Below are positions 8,714-20,573 of a stretch of DNA of 64,000 nt, piece by piece. Every line of letters begins with the position of its first letter. Position 1 is the first letter of the stretch. The stretch comes from Candidatus Competibacter phosphatis (GTDB taxonomy: Bacteria > Pseudomonadota > Gammaproteobacteria > Competibacterales > Competibacteraceae), in the NCBI RefSeq assembly GCF_012939995.1, contig NZ_SPMZ01000040.1, positions 33,629-97,628 on the forward strand. Reading direction: 5' to 3'. Made by a program: the position numbers and the translations under genes. The notes beneath the pieces were generated by a model. That model was not told where the DNA came from, did no database searches, and was given only the letters and a program-made list of their open reading frames with translations.

Positions 8714-8757
8714 CCCTCTCCTGCTCAGGGAGAGGGAAGATCGGCTTGGGCTATAAT
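8714..8757 (+). promoter_or_regulatory. hemB promoter region: inverted repeat and TATAAT -10 box
   Basis: CCCTCTCC (8714-8721) and GGAGAGGG (8729-8736) form a perfect inverted repeat around seven bases. A perfect -10 hexamer TATAAT follows at 8752-8757 and would place the start near 8764, about 50 nt before the hemB ATG. No good -35 is visible at the right spacing; the inverted repeat occupies that place, so it may be an operator or a common dispersed repeat. Confidence 0.5.
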
Positions 8758-8789
8758 GTCGCGCCCCTATGAATACGACGATCGTTTGA

Positions 8790-11341
<2,552 letters not shown>

Positions 11342-11438
11342 GAGGGGGCAACGAGGCGGTGGGCAGGCTCTGGAACGACTCGCGGCGAACAGGGTCACGG
11401 TCATCCCGCCCATCCGCCGTTCCCACGAGGTGCGCGGC

Positions 11439-12962
11439 CTATCCTCGCCACCCCCCCGCCAGCGCCGCCGGGGGATCGGCCAGCGATTGAAACCGCGCCA
11501 GCCGTACCACGTTGCGCTGGCGATGACCCAGCAGCGGCATGATGCCCCGCGCCAGCAGCGCCTGCATGGCCCGTTCGCCGAGCAGAACTTCGGTGCCCGG
11601 CTGCATCCGCCGTTCCTCGGCTTCTCCATACACATGCGCCGGCAGATCGTCCAGCTCCAGCACGTCGCCGGGGCTGAAATCCCAGCCGTTCTCCGCGAAC
11701 GCCGCCGCGATCAGCCGCGCGCAGGCGAAGGCTGGATTGCCCCATAGATAAGCGTCGGGATCGCGGCCCAGCGGCATTTCCTCGAACTCCAGTTGTTCGA
11801 CCGGTTCGGTTTTCTGGCCGTAGGGCAGCCGCAGCAGCACCCGAGGCAGCGCCAGCCCCAGCCAGGGCGCGACCTCGGTCTGGCGCAGTGCCTGCCAGTG
11901 CTGTTCGGCGGCGGCGGGCAGCGGCGTCCATTGCGTGGGGTCGGCCAGCTCGGCGGCGGACGCGCAGCCCAGTGTGTTGGGATCGGCCGCCGCCAGGAAC
12001 GGACCGCCGGCGTGGGCGGCCACCGATCCCAGCGCCGCCAGCAGGGCGATATCGTCTGGCGCGGCGCCGAACGCGTAGTCTCCCACCAGCAGCGACCAGG
12101 GTTGGCTGTCGGGCAACTGGACTTCCCGGTCGATCAGCAGCGTGTAGAGGCTGGTGGCGCGCGGTTGACCGGCGGCGGTGCGCAGGTCGGCGAGCAGCTC
12201 CTGCTTGGTGACGTCGAGCAGGTCGACGCGCAACAGGTCGCTGTCGAGATTGGCGACCAGGTCCCGCACGCCGCGCCAGGTCGCCTCCAGGGCCTGGAAC
12301 GCCGGTTGGTGCAGGATCGCCCGCAACTGCTCGCCGATCGCCGCGTCCACCGCCTCGATCCAGGCTTCCTGGCGCGGATCGGTCCGCACGATATGCGGTT
12401 GAACCACCGCTTGCAACAGGGTGTTGATGGCCGCCGTTCCCACATCGGTCGCCGGTCGCGTCGACGGTGGCTCGGGTGTCTTGCCCAGCAGGCGTTCGAG
12501 CAGGGCAGCGTCGTCTTCCGTGGCGGCCGATTCCGGCTTGGCGGGTTCCTGGGGTGGCGCGGGGCTCAGTTCGGCGACGGCTTGGGCGAAGCTGGCCGGA
12601 TTGAGCAGGCGGGCGCGGCTGCGACGCAGGGACTGAAACAGCTCCAGCCGCTGGTAAAGCGCATCGGGATGAAAGTCGTCGAGCTGGGCGAAGCCGATCG
12701 TCAGCGCCGCCCCGCCGGCCCCGCCGTTCAACGTCAGCCGCAACTTCGGCGCCAGCCGGGCCATGACCGCGTCGAGATTGTCGGCGTTGGCCGTCAACAG
12801 CGGCCGGCTGCTCAGCTCCAGCAGGGCGGAAGGGCTCTCCCGCCGCGCTCGTCCGCTGAAGTCGGCCATGACCAGCACGCGCAGCGGAGTATCGGGATCG
12901 CGGCGGTGGGACCGCGAAGCGGAACGGGGCAGTTCGAATTGAAATTCCATTCGGCCTGGCAT
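11439..12962 (-). CDS. Type VI secretion contractile-sheath-type protein (TssB-like N-terminus fused to TssC-like body)
   Basis: 507 residues. Residues about 1-95 look like TssB/VipA (FQFELP, then DPDTPLRVLVMADFSGR). Residues about 165-500 look like TssC/VipB (QEAWIEAVDAAIG, FQALEATWRGVRDLV, PWSLLVGDYAF, RVLLRLPYG, YLWGNPAFACA). This matches sheath-like proteins that occur outside full T6SS clusters. The ATG at 12962 has GGAGAG upstream; the internal ATG at 12950 is the alternative. The gene is divergent from vgrG. No tssA, E-G, J-M or clpV lies in the window, so it would need a machine encoded elsewhere or act in a small derivative. Confidence 0.75.
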   Translation of the reverse strand: MPGRMEFQFELPRSASRSHRRDPDTPLRVLVMADFSGRARRESPSALLELSSRPLLTANADNLDAVMARLAPKLRLTLNGGAGGAALTIGFAQLDDFHPDALYQRLELFQSLRRSRARLLNPASFAQAVAELSPAPPQEPAKPESAATEDDAALLERLLGKTPEPPSTRPATDVGTAAINTLLQAVVQPHIVRTDPRQEAWIEAVDAAIGEQLRAILHQPAFQALEATWRGVRDLVANLDSDLLRVDLLDVTKQELLADLRTAAGQPRATSLYTLLIDREVQLPDSQPWSLLVGDYAFGAAPDDIALLAALGSVAAHAGGPFLAAADPNTLGCASAAELADPTQWTPLPAAAEQHWQALRQTEVAPWLGLALPRVLLRLPYGQKTEPVEQLEFEEMPLGRDPDAYLWGNPAFACARLIAAAFAENGWDFSPGDVLELDDLPAHVYGEAEERRMQPGTEVLLGERAMQALLARGIMPLLGHRQRNVVRLARFQSLADPPAALAGGWRG

Positions 12963-13062
12963 GGCGCGAGCTCTCCGGAGCGATGACTGATGCCGCTAAG
13001 TCTAGTGCGATTTTGGTGGCTTTGGCGATGGGTGACCCGCCGCTTTTTTGCCCCGGTTTTGC

Positions 13063-13071
13063 TGCTACACT
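13063..13071 (+). promoter_or_regulatory. Candidate extended -10 element upstream of vgrG
   Basis: TGCTACACT fits TGn-TATAAT with two mismatches, 47 bp before the vgrG ATG. The -35 is poor, as is usual with extended -10 promoters. Confidence 0.3.
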
Positions 13072-13117
13072 CAACAACGGGGCTGCGTCGCGCAGCGGGT
13101 TTGTGGAGTTCGAGGGT

Positions 13118-15475
13118 ATGGCTACCGCCACGCAAAAACACCGGATGATCGCCGTCAACAGCGTCTTGGGCGAGGATGCGCTGTTGTTGGGACGCATGAC
13201 CGTCACCGAGCACATGGGCCGGCTGTTCGAGTGCGAGTTGGAACTGTTCAGCGAGAAAACCGACATCAAGCTGGCGGACGTACTGGGCACCAACATGACG
13301 GTTCGCCTGGAACTGCCCTATAAGCAAGGTACCCGCTACTTCAATGGCCTGGTGACCCGCTTCAGCTATATCGGCACCCGGGGCCTGCGCTACGGGGCCT
13401 ATCGCGCCACGCTCAGCCCCTGGCTGTGGTTTCTGACCCGCACCGCCGACTGCCGGATTTTCCAGAACAAGAAAGTGCCCGACATCATCAAGGACGTGTT
13501 CCGGGAGCAGGGTTTCACCGATTTCAAGGACGCCCTGAGCGGCAGTTACCGCGAGTGGGAGTACTGCGTGCAGTATCGGGAAACCGATTTCAATTTCGTC
13601 TGCCGGCTGATGGAGCAGGAGGGCATATACTGCTTTTTCAAGCACGAAAACGGCAAGCACATACTGGTGCTGGCCGACAACTACGGCTCCCACGAAAAAT
13701 TCCCGAAATACGAAACCGTGCCTTATTTCCCGCCGGATACCCACGACCACCGCGAGCGGGATCACTTGTACGAATGGCACGTCATCCAGAACGTGCAACC
13801 GGGCGTCTATGCCCTGAACGATTACGATTTCACCGCCCCGCGCAAGAACTTGCGCTCGGTGTTGAACAAGCCCAAGAACCACGCCCTGGCAAACATGGAG
13901 ATCTACGACTATCCGGGTGAATACACCGACCCCGGCGATGGCAGCAGCTATTCCAAGATCCGGCTGGAGGAATTGCTGGCCCAGCACGAGGTCGCCCGTG
14001 GGGAGGGTAACGCCGCCGGACTGGCGGCCGGTTACCTGTTCAGCCTGAGTAACTGCTCGCGCGAGGATCAGAACCGCGAATATCTGATCGTGTCCGCCGT
14101 GCATCAGCTCGAATCGGACGAGTTCGAATCCTTCCTGGAAGGCGGAATTTCCGGCAAACCGCATCGGAGCGAGATCACCGCCATCGAGGCCAAGCAGCAG
14201 TATCGCGCGCCGCGCGTCACCCCCAAGCCGGTGGTGCAGGGGCCGCAAACCGCCACCGTGGTGGGTCCCGGCGGCGAGGAAATTTACACCGATCAGTACG
14301 GGCGGGTGAAATGCCAGTTTCACTGGGACCGCTACGGCCAGGCCGACGAGAACAGCTCCTGCTGGATTCGCGTCTCGCAGATGTGGGCGGGCAAGCAATG
14401 GGGCGCGATGAACATCCCGCGCATCGGTCAGGAAGTGATCGTGGACTTCCTGGAGGGCGATCCCGATCAGCCGATCATCACCGGCCGGGTCTACAACGGC
14501 ATCAACATGCCGCCCTACGGTCTGCCGGCCAAGGCCACCATGTCTACGCTCAAGAGCAATTCCAGCAAGGGCGGCAACGGCTTCAACGAGATCCGGCTGG
14601 AAGACGCCAAGGACAGCGAGCAGATGTTCATTCATGCCCAGCGCAACCAGGACATCCGGGTCAAGAAGGACACCTTCGAGTGGATCGGCAACGAGCGGCA
14701 TCTGATCGTCAAGGCCGACCAGTTGGAAAAAGTGGAAGGTAATCAGCATCTGACCGTCAACGGCGATCAGAAAGCCAAGGTCGACGGCACGGCCTCGCTG
14801 AAGATCGGCGGCGATCAAAAGGAGCAAATCGGCGGTGACCAGCACCTCAAGGTCGGCAGCCGGCAGAACATCAAGGCCGGCGGCACGATTTCGGTCGATG
14901 CCGGCATGGATTTGCAGCAGAAGGCCGGCATGAAGTGCGCCGTGGACGCCGGCATGGAAGTGCATATCAAGGGCGGCATGAACGTGGTGATCGAAGCCGG
15001 GCTATCGCTGACCATCAAGGTTGGTGGCAACTTCGTCAACATCAATCCGGCGGGTGTGTTCATTCAAGGCACCTTGGTCATGCTCAACAGCGGTGGCGCG
15101 GCTGGTTCCGGCGCCGGTTGCTCGCCGGCCCCACCGTCGCCACCGGCGCCACCGACGGCACCCCAGGAAGCGGCTACCGCCGAATCCGGTCAGGTCAGCG
15201 ATGCCCAGGCCGGAGCCCAGGCCCAACAGCAAAGCCAAAGTCTGGATTCGGCCAGCGTCGGTGATGTCGAACTGTTGGATGACGGGCTGCCGGCCGGCAG
15301 TGGATCGTCGGCCACGCCGCCGCCCGGCACCTCCAGCCCACCGCCACCATCGCCGCAAGCGCAGCAGCAAGCTGCGCAAGCCCAGGCGGCTCAGAATGCC
15401 AGCGATAGCGGCAAGCCTGCTTACCAACCGCCGCCACCGGCTCCGCCGCGAGGAGGGAGAACCACCAATGATTGA
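13118..15475 (+). CDS. vgrG: T6SS spike protein VgrG with proline/alanine-rich tail
   Basis: Trimeric spike of the type VI apparatus, 785 residues. The gp27-like region is at about residues 10-370 (VTEHMGRLFECELELFS, YCVQYRETDFNFVCRLMEQEGI). The gp5/OB region follows with IYTDQYGRVKCQFHWDR and WAGKQWGAMNIPRIGQEVIVDF. After DUF2345-like repeats (GDQ/VDAGM units) the last ~120 residues are rich in Pro, Ala and Gln and could hold an effector or adaptor. ATG 13118 sits behind GGAGTTCGAGG; upstream in-frame codons lack a site. The DUF4123 gene follows, the usual arrangement for a cargo VgrG. Confidence 0.92.
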   Translation: MATATQKHRMIAVNSVLGEDALLLGRMTVTEHMGRLFECELELFSEKTDIKLADVLGTNMTVRLELPYKQGTRYFNGLVTRFSYIGTRGLRYGAYRATLSPWLWFLTRTADCRIFQNKKVPDIIKDVFREQGFTDFKDALSGSYREWEYCVQYRETDFNFVCRLMEQEGIYCFFKHENGKHILVLADNYGSHEKFPKYETVPYFPPDTHDHRERDHLYEWHVIQNVQPGVYALNDYDFTAPRKNLRSVLNKPKNHALANMEIYDYPGEYTDPGDGSSYSKIRLEELLAQHEVARGEGNAAGLAAGYLFSLSNCSREDQNREYLIVSAVHQLESDEFESFLEGGISGKPHRSEITAIEAKQQYRAPRVTPKPVVQGPQTATVVGPGGEEIYTDQYGRVKCQFHWDRYGQADENSSCWIRVSQMWAGKQWGAMNIPRIGQEVIVDFLEGDPDQPIITGRVYNGINMPPYGLPAKATMSTLKSNSSKGGNGFNEIRLEDAKDSEQMFIHAQRNQDIRVKKDTFEWIGNERHLIVKADQLEKVEGNQHLTVNGDQKAKVDGTASLKIGGDQKEQIGGDQHLKVGSRQNIKAGGTISVDAGMDLQQKAGMKCAVDAGMEVHIKGGMNVVIEAGLSLTIKVGGNFVNINPAGVFIQGTLVMLNSGGAAGSGAGCSPAPPSPPAPPTAPQEAATAESGQVSDAQAGAQAQQQSQSLDSASVGDVELLDDGLPAGSGSSATPPPGTSSPPPPSPQAQQQAAQAQAAQNASDSGKPAYQPPPPAPPRGGRTTND

Positions 15476-15542
15476 TGAATTGGCCGTGCTGACCGACTTG
15501 CCAGAGACGCGCGTCCGCCATCGGATGGATCGGCGCGGTTGA
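15468..15542 (+). CDS. Possible 24-codon ORF overlapping the vgrG end
   Basis: ATG 15468 has a strong Shine-Dalgarno (GGAGGGAG) and overlaps the vgrG stop. It encodes 24 residues (MIDELAVLTDLPETR...). It may be a small coupling peptide or the stub of a gene such as a PAAR or adaptor that has been lost. No family is recognisable. Confidence 0.3.
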   Translation: MIDELAVLTDLPETRVRHRMDRRG

Positions 15543-15563
15543 TGGTCGCCAGAGATAGCGCGC

Positions 15564-16145
15564 ATGGCTAAGCACGATCCCTCCGATATCTTGACCCGGC
15601 ACCTGTTCGCCGATGCCGGCGCCCGAGTCTATGCGGTGCTGGACGGTGCCGCCATTTCCGATCTGCCACAGGCATTACGGGAGCACCGGATGGACGCGGT
15701 CTGTTTGTATCGCGGCGAGCTGATTCCCGAACTGGCCCGAGTGGCGCCGTATCAGGTCATCCTGGAACGAGAATCTCCCTTTACGGCTTGGCTGCTCCGG
15801 CAGGGTTGGGGGCGGCATTGGGGTATCTTTGTCCTCAGCCCGGCGGAATGGCGGCCGATGCGCGAGCATTTGTGCAGTCTGACCATGGCTTACGATCCAG
15901 ACTATCAGCCGCTGTATTTCCGCTACTACGATCCCCGGGTGTTGCGCATCTATCTGCCGACCTGTGACGCCGACGAGTTGCGGACGCTGTTCGGCCCGAT
16001 TTCCCGCCTGCTGTGCGAGGACGAAGAAGGCAAGCTGCTGAAGTTCTGGGTCGCCGGCGGTCAGCTCGGTAGCGAACGGATCGAGCTGGAGTCGCCGGCG
16101 TGGCCTGCGGCGGGCGGGTCGGGCCAGGGCACGGAGAAGGGATAA
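15564..16145 (+). CDS. DUF4123 T6SS effector chaperone/adaptor
   Basis: 193 residues. The DUF4123 core is visible as YAVLDGAAI, a PYQVILE segment, W-rich GWGRHWGIFV and FRYYDPRVLRIYLPTC. These proteins hold T6SS effectors and load them on the VgrG tip. It follows vgrG by about 90 bp and precedes the duplicated-domain protein by 3 bp, so the gene at 16149 is the natural candidate for its client or partner. Confidence 0.85.
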   Translation: MAKHDPSDILTRHLFADAGARVYAVLDGAAISDLPQALREHRMDAVCLYRGELIPELARVAPYQVILERESPFTAWLLRQGWGRHWGIFVLSPAEWRPMREHLCSLTMAYDPDYQPLYFRYYDPRVLRIYLPTCDADELRTLFGPISRLLCEDEEGKLLKFWVAGGQLGSERIELESPAWPAAGGSGQGTEKG

Positions 16146-16148
16146 GCG

Positions 16149-17132
16149 ATGCTGGTGATACGCAAGTCGCAGGTGAAGGTTTTCGAACAGGTCGCGGTGC
16201 AACGCTTCGAAGCCGGCCTGTTGGATCATCTGCGAACCTTTTTTCCAGAACAGGCCGCCGCGTTGGGTACCGCCCAGTTGGGCAAGGTCGTGCGCTACGG
16301 TTTGCAGCGGGCCGAAAGCCGGGGTTTGCGGACCGAGCGCGGCCTGTATCTGTACCTCGCATTGATGTTCATGCTGGGTAGCGCGTTCGACGAAGACCCG
16401 CAACTCGCCTGGATGCCGCCGCTACAACCGCCCGCGCCGCCGCCACCCGCCGAGGAACCGCAACAAGCGACACCTCCAGTCGAGGCGGCTCCGACTCCGG
16501 CCACCGTGCCGCCACCCGAGGAAACCGAGCCCGCGCCGCCGCCGGAAACGCCCGACACCCGCATCGTGCCGTTGTACGAGCAAGCGATGGCGTTTCTGGA
16601 TCGGACGGCGGGGCCGGACAACGAGTTTTTGCGGCACACGCTGAGTGTGCTGCGGCATCCGCAGGTGTTCGAGGGACTACCGGCCGCGCCCAGTTTCGGC
16701 CATCGCGTGTTGTTGCTGTTGCAAACGCTGGCCCCGGAGAAGTACAAGGCGCTCGGCGAAGGGGCGTTGCGCGCCTTGGTGCGCTCCGGTTACGAAGCCG
16801 CCAAGTATCACGGCGTCACCACCGAATCCGGCATGATGAATTACTTGGCCTTGGCCTTCGTGCTGGGCAGTGGTTTCGATCGAGATCCCCTCTATCCCTG
16901 GGCGGCGACGGTATTGACCGATCCGGCCTTGGCCGATCCGGCGCAAAGGGGGGCAGTCCTGCGGGAAACGGCCCTGAAGGCTCTGGAAAAATGTCTGCCC
17001 GCTGGTTCTCGCCGGGCCGAGCAGAGCGCCATCGCGCTGGCCAAGCCAGCCAAATCCTACCGGCGGATCGTCGAGGAGGCGCCTGATGGGTTCTCGCCAC
17101 CCGTCACACCCATACTAGATCCTGCTCCGTGA
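16149..17132 (+). CDS. T6SS-linked protein of unknown function with two copies of one domain
   Basis: 327 residues, no known toxin motif seen. Residues about 47-89 and 210-252 are homologous: both carry a VR-x-G pattern, a GL/GV-x-TE element, YLALxFxLGSxFDxDP and a closing W. They are joined by a linker very rich in Pro, Glu and Ala (about 90-135). The first 45 residues (VFEQVAVQRFEAGLLDHLRTFFPE) resemble the N-terminal region of other proteins next to DUF4123 genes. It may be the VgrG cargo or an adaptor. The gene begins 3 bp after the DUF4123 gene, and its stop overlaps the next start (TGATG). Confidence 0.65.
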   Translation: MLVIRKSQVKVFEQVAVQRFEAGLLDHLRTFFPEQAAALGTAQLGKVVRYGLQRAESRGLRTERGLYLYLALMFMLGSAFDEDPQLAWMPPLQPPAPPPPAEEPQQATPPVEAAPTPATVPPPEETEPAPPPETPDTRIVPLYEQAMAFLDRTAGPDNEFLRHTLSVLRHPQVFEGLPAAPSFGHRVLLLLQTLAPEKYKALGEGALRALVRSGYEAAKYHGVTTESGMMNYLALAFVLGSGFDRDPLYPWAATVLTDPALADPAQRGAVLRETALKALEKCLPAGSRRAEQSAIALAKPAKSYRRIVEEAPDGFSPPVTPILDPAP

Positions 17133-17567
17133 TGGAACAGCACCTCAGCGACATTACCCGCGTCATTCAACTCTCGGTTGCTCCGGCGTTTCTCCTGGTG
17201 GCCATGGGAACGTTGATCAACATTCTGGCGGCTCGGTTGGCGCGGATCGTGGACCGCCGGCGCGTAGTCCAAGAACGGTTATGTACGCTCACGGATGAAG
17301 CGGCGGCGGAACAGCGACAAGAGATGAGGCACTTGATCCGCCGGGGCAATCTGATCTATTTCGCCATTCTGTGCGCCGTGTTGGGCGCGCTACTGGTGTG
17401 CCTGGTGGTGGCGGGGGGCGTTTCTGGGGGCGCTGCTGTCGGTCGAGTTGGCCCAGGTCGTCGCCGGCCTGTTCGTGCTGGCGATGGTGGCGATGGTGGT
17501 TGCCTGGAGTCTGTTCCTGTACGAGGTCTCCCTGGCCGTCTGGGCGGGCACTCATAATCGCCGGTAA
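17132..17567 (+). CDS. DUF2721 small membrane protein, one-base frameshift
   Basis: Membrane protein with helices near residues 15-35, 70-95 and 100-120. The N-terminus has IQLSVAPAFLLVAMGTLINIL and then IVDRRRVVQ, typical of DUF2721. One extra G in the run 17413-17418 throws the raw frame into a glycine/arginine-rich tail. Without it the protein continues AFLGALLSVELAQVV and ends VSLAVWAGTHNRR at TAA 17565-17567, 144 residues. The function of the family is unknown. It is coupled to the preceding T6SS-linked gene by overlap, though that may only reflect position. Confidence 0.78.
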
Positions 17568-17591
17568 GCGGGTTCGATGACGGGATCGGGG

Positions 17592-18827
17592 TCACACCAA
17601 TATCTCCACGCATGGCGGATGGCCGAGAAACGCGGTCGGGCTGGCGGTCAGCCCATAAGCGCCGGATTGGAACACCACGATCAGGTCGCCGATGTCGGCT
17701 TTCGCCAGTTCCATCCGATCGGCCAAAATATCCAGCGGCGTGCACAGCGGCCCGACCACCGAGACCGTCTCCCGTTCGGCGCCGAGCACCCGGTTACCGA
17801 CCACGACCGGATAATTCTTGCGGATCACCTGGCCAAAGTTGCCGGATGCCGCCAAGTGATGATGCAAACCGCCATCGGTAATCAGGAAGGTATGGCCGCG
17901 CGATACCTTGCGGTCCACCACCTCGGCCACGTAGATACCGGCTTCGCCGACCAGATAGCGACCCAGTTCCAGTACCACTTGCGCCTGGGGTACCCGCGCC
18001 TTGACCACCGGCAGCCAGCGCTCCAGATTGGTGGCGATCGGCGCCAGATCCAGCGGCCTGTCGCCGGGGAAGTAGGGAATGCCGAAACCACCGCCGATGT
18101 TGAGCAGGCGCAGCGGTCCCGGCGCCTCGGCCGCCAGCCGCAGTGCCAGTTCGAAGCTGCGGTCGTGCGCTTCGACGATGGCCTCGGCGCGTAGATTCTG
18201 CGAGCCGGTGAAGATGTGAAAGCCCTGAAAATCCAGTCCCAATTCGCCGATTCGCCGTAGTAGGGCCGGGACCTGCTCGGCGTCCACCCCGAACGGTTTG
18301 GGTCCTCCGCCCATCTTCATCCCGGAGGTTTTCAGCTCGAAATCCGGGTTGATCCGCACCGCAACCTGGGGTTGCCGACCCTGTTCTTGTCCCAGCCGCG
18401 CCAGCGTTTCCAATTCACCGGGCGATTCCAGGTTAACGGTGATGCCGGCGGCGATGGCGGCGGTCAGTTCCACTGGGCGCTTGCCGGGACCGGCGAAGCT
18501 GATCCGGCTCGGGCTCGTCCCGCTGTCCAAGGCGATGCGCAGTTCGCCCAGCGAAGCGACGTCCAGTCCGTCCACCAATCCAGCCATGTGCTGAACCACC
18601 GCCGGCATCGGGTTGGCCTTGACGGCGTAGTGCAATTCGATGGCTGGCGGCAGCGCACCGCGCAGCAGCGCCATCTTTTGGTCCAGCAAGCGGCGCTCGT
18701 AGGCATAAAACGGCGTTTGTCCGATCCGCGCCGCCAGTTGGGTCAGCGGCATGCCGCCGACCCACAAGCAGTCGTCGACGACCGGAAACTGGCTCATGGG
18801 CCAGTGCGTGGGGCGGGTTTTACCCAT
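17592..18827 (-). CDS. PLP-dependent decarboxylase, exosortase-A-system type
   Basis: 411 residues, alanine-racemase-like barrel of the diaminopimelate/ornithine decarboxylase type. The PLP lysine is in YAVKANP, the phosphate loop is NIGGGFGIPYF, and the C-terminal active-site cysteine is in GPLCTPLD followed by SGAYGLTASPTAFLGH. The pairing with the acyl-CoA ligase just upstream on the same strand (20 bp gap) is the arrangement known from loci for exosortase-A-linked exopolysaccharide. The usual third member, a small acyl-carrier protein, is not adjacent here. Confidence 0.85.
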   Translation of the reverse strand: MGKTRPTHWPMSQFPVVDDCLWVGGMPLTQLAARIGQTPFYAYERRLLDQKMALLRGALPPAIELHYAVKANPMPAVVQHMAGLVDGLDVASLGELRIALDSGTSPSRISFAGPGKRPVELTAAIAAGITVNLESPGELETLARLGQEQGRQPQVAVRINPDFELKTSGMKMGGGPKPFGVDAEQVPALLRRIGELGLDFQGFHIFTGSQNLRAEAIVEAHDRSFELALRLAAEAPGPLRLLNIGGGFGIPYFPGDRPLDLAPIATNLERWLPVVKARVPQAQVVLELGRYLVGEAGIYVAEVVDRKVSRGHTFLITDGGLHHHLAASGNFGQVIRKNYPVVVGNRVLGAERETVSVVGPLCTPLDILADRMELAKADIGDLIVVFQSGAYGLTASPTAFLGHPPCVEILV

Positions 18828-18847
18828 CGCGCATACCCTTTCGATCC

Positions 18848-20440
18848 TCAGATAACCGTTTCCGGAAACAGCGTGCGGAACTCCTCGACCAGGCTCTTAC
18901 GGTCGATCTTGCCGTTGGGATTGCGCGGCAGATCGTCGCGGCGGACGATCACCCGCAAAGGCACCATGAAATTGGGCAGATGTTGTTTGCAGCGGGTAAT
19001 CAGCTCGCTTTCGTTGAAATCGTCGCACAGCGGCTTGATCACCGCGACCACCGCTTGGCCAAGCATCGGGTGTGGAATGCCCAACGCCGCCGCTTCGACG
19101 ACCTGACCACTGCCGTAGAGCACTTCCTCGACTTCGGTGGGACTGACCCGATAGCCGGAGGTCTTGATCATGTCGTCCTTGCGGCCGATGAAATACAGGA
19201 AACCCTCCTCGTCGGCACGTACCGTATCGCCGGACCAGACCGCCGGTTCGGTCAAGGGCAGGCCAGGGTTCTGGCCGGGTGCCGGGCGGAAGCGTTCGAC
19301 AGTCTTGATCGGATCGTTCCAGTAACCCAACGCCACCAGCGCGCCGCGATGCACCAGTTCGCCCGGTTCGCCGGGCGCGCAGGGCGAGCCATCCTCGCGC
19401 ACCACCAGCACTTCGGCATTGGGGATGGCCTTGCCAATCGAGTCCGGCCGGCGCTCGATTTCCGCCGGGGGCAGATAGGTGGAACGGAAGGCTTCGGTCA
19501 GGCCGTACATCAGGAAAGGCGTGGTTTTCGGCAAGGCCCGGCGCAGGGCCGCCAAGGTGGCACGCGGCATGGCGCCGCCGGAGTTGGTGAAATAGCGCAA
19601 GCTGTTTACCGCCGCCGCCGGCCATTCCAGCAGCGCCAGTTGCACCCACATCGGCGGTACCGCGGCCAAGCCGGTGATCTGCTCGCGGGCAACCGTGTTG
19701 ATCACGTCGCGTGGTAGTAGATAATCCATCAGTACGATGCTTGCCCCCGTGGCGAAGGCAGTGGTCGTCTGGCTGAGGCCATAATCGAAACTGAACGGTA
19801 ACAACGCCAGAATACGGTCGTCGGCGCGGTTGCCCAGGTATTCGGCGACGCTGAAGGCGCCGGTCAGCATGTTGCGATGCGAAAGCACCACGCCCTTGGG
19901 TTTGCCGGTGCTGCCCGAAGTGTACAGAATGGCGGCCATGTCGATGTCGATGACCCGAGCCACCGGCCGGCGGGTATCGGCGTCCAGCAAGTCGGACCAG
20001 TCGATGATCTGGATGTGATGCAAACGACGGCTGGCGGACGAGGTGCCATCGAGCAGCACCAAGCTGTGCAAGTCCGGGCAATCGGCCAGAGTCGGTTCCA
20101 GCAAATCCGCCCGGTCGCGCGTGGTGACCAGGATTCGAACGTTACAGTCGCGCAGGATATAGGCCACCTGTTCGGCTTTCAGTAACGGATTGATCGGCAC
20201 GAACGCGCCACCGGCCATTACGGTACCGAACAGAGTGGCGACGGTTTCCAGTCGTTTCGGTAGGTAGACGGCGACTCGTTCGGCCCGGTTCAGATCAAGC
20301 GCCAGCAGACCGTGGGCCGTTGCCTGAACCAGACTGGCGAGAGCGGCATAGTCCAGACTGGTCTTCCGATGAACGACCGCAACGGCGGCGGGCGCGCGTT
20401 CCGCCTGTTCGAAAATGAGTTCGTGCAGCAGTCTGGCCAT
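18848..20440 (-). CDS. Acyl-CoA ligase (AMP-forming), exosortase-A-system type
   Basis: 530-residue ANL adenylating enzyme. Motifs: P-loop TSGSTGKPKG, LMYGLTEAF, GRKDDMIKTSGYRVSPTEVE in the hinge and the C-terminal catalytic lysine in LPRNPNGKIDR. It would activate an amino acid or fatty acyl group for the partner decarboxylase pathway. It is the first gene of a two-gene minus-strand operon with 17592. The promoter must lie in the 133 bp shared with the divergent glutaredoxin-like gene. Confidence 0.86.
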   Translation of the reverse strand: MARLLHELIFEQAERAPAAVAVVHRKTSLDYAALASLVQATAHGLLALDLNRAERVAVYLPKRLETVATLFGTVMAGGAFVPINPLLKAEQVAYILRDCNVRILVTTRDRADLLEPTLADCPDLHSLVLLDGTSSASRRLHHIQIIDWSDLLDADTRRPVARVIDIDMAAILYTSGSTGKPKGVVLSHRNMLTGAFSVAEYLGNRADDRILALLPFSFDYGLSQTTTAFATGASIVLMDYLLPRDVINTVAREQITGLAAVPPMWVQLALLEWPAAAVNSLRYFTNSGGAMPRATLAALRRALPKTTPFLMYGLTEAFRSTYLPPAEIERRPDSIGKAIPNAEVLVVREDGSPCAPGEPGELVHRGALVALGYWNDPIKTVERFRPAPGQNPGLPLTEPAVWSGDTVRADEEGFLYFIGRKDDMIKTSGYRVSPTEVEEVLYGSGQVVEAAALGIPHPMLGQAVVAVIKPLCDDFNESELITRCKQHLPNFMVPLRVIVRRDDLPRNPNGKIDRKSLVEEFRTLFPETVI

Positions 20441-20573
20441 GCGTGTAGGGGGTAAAGGAACCTGGTGAACGGATGATGAATGACATTATGAACGATAATA
20501 GCCGGCACTGTGGCGAATGGCGCGGTGGCGAACGCCAGCGGGATGATTTTCCGGTTGCTTGGGGGTAAGGCGC

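Noticed and set aside
12812..14965. 717-residue antisense ORF opposite vgrG
   Set aside because: It has no recognisable domain, its composition mirrors the coding strand of vgrG, and it also overlaps the sheath-like gene; a GC-rich shadow.
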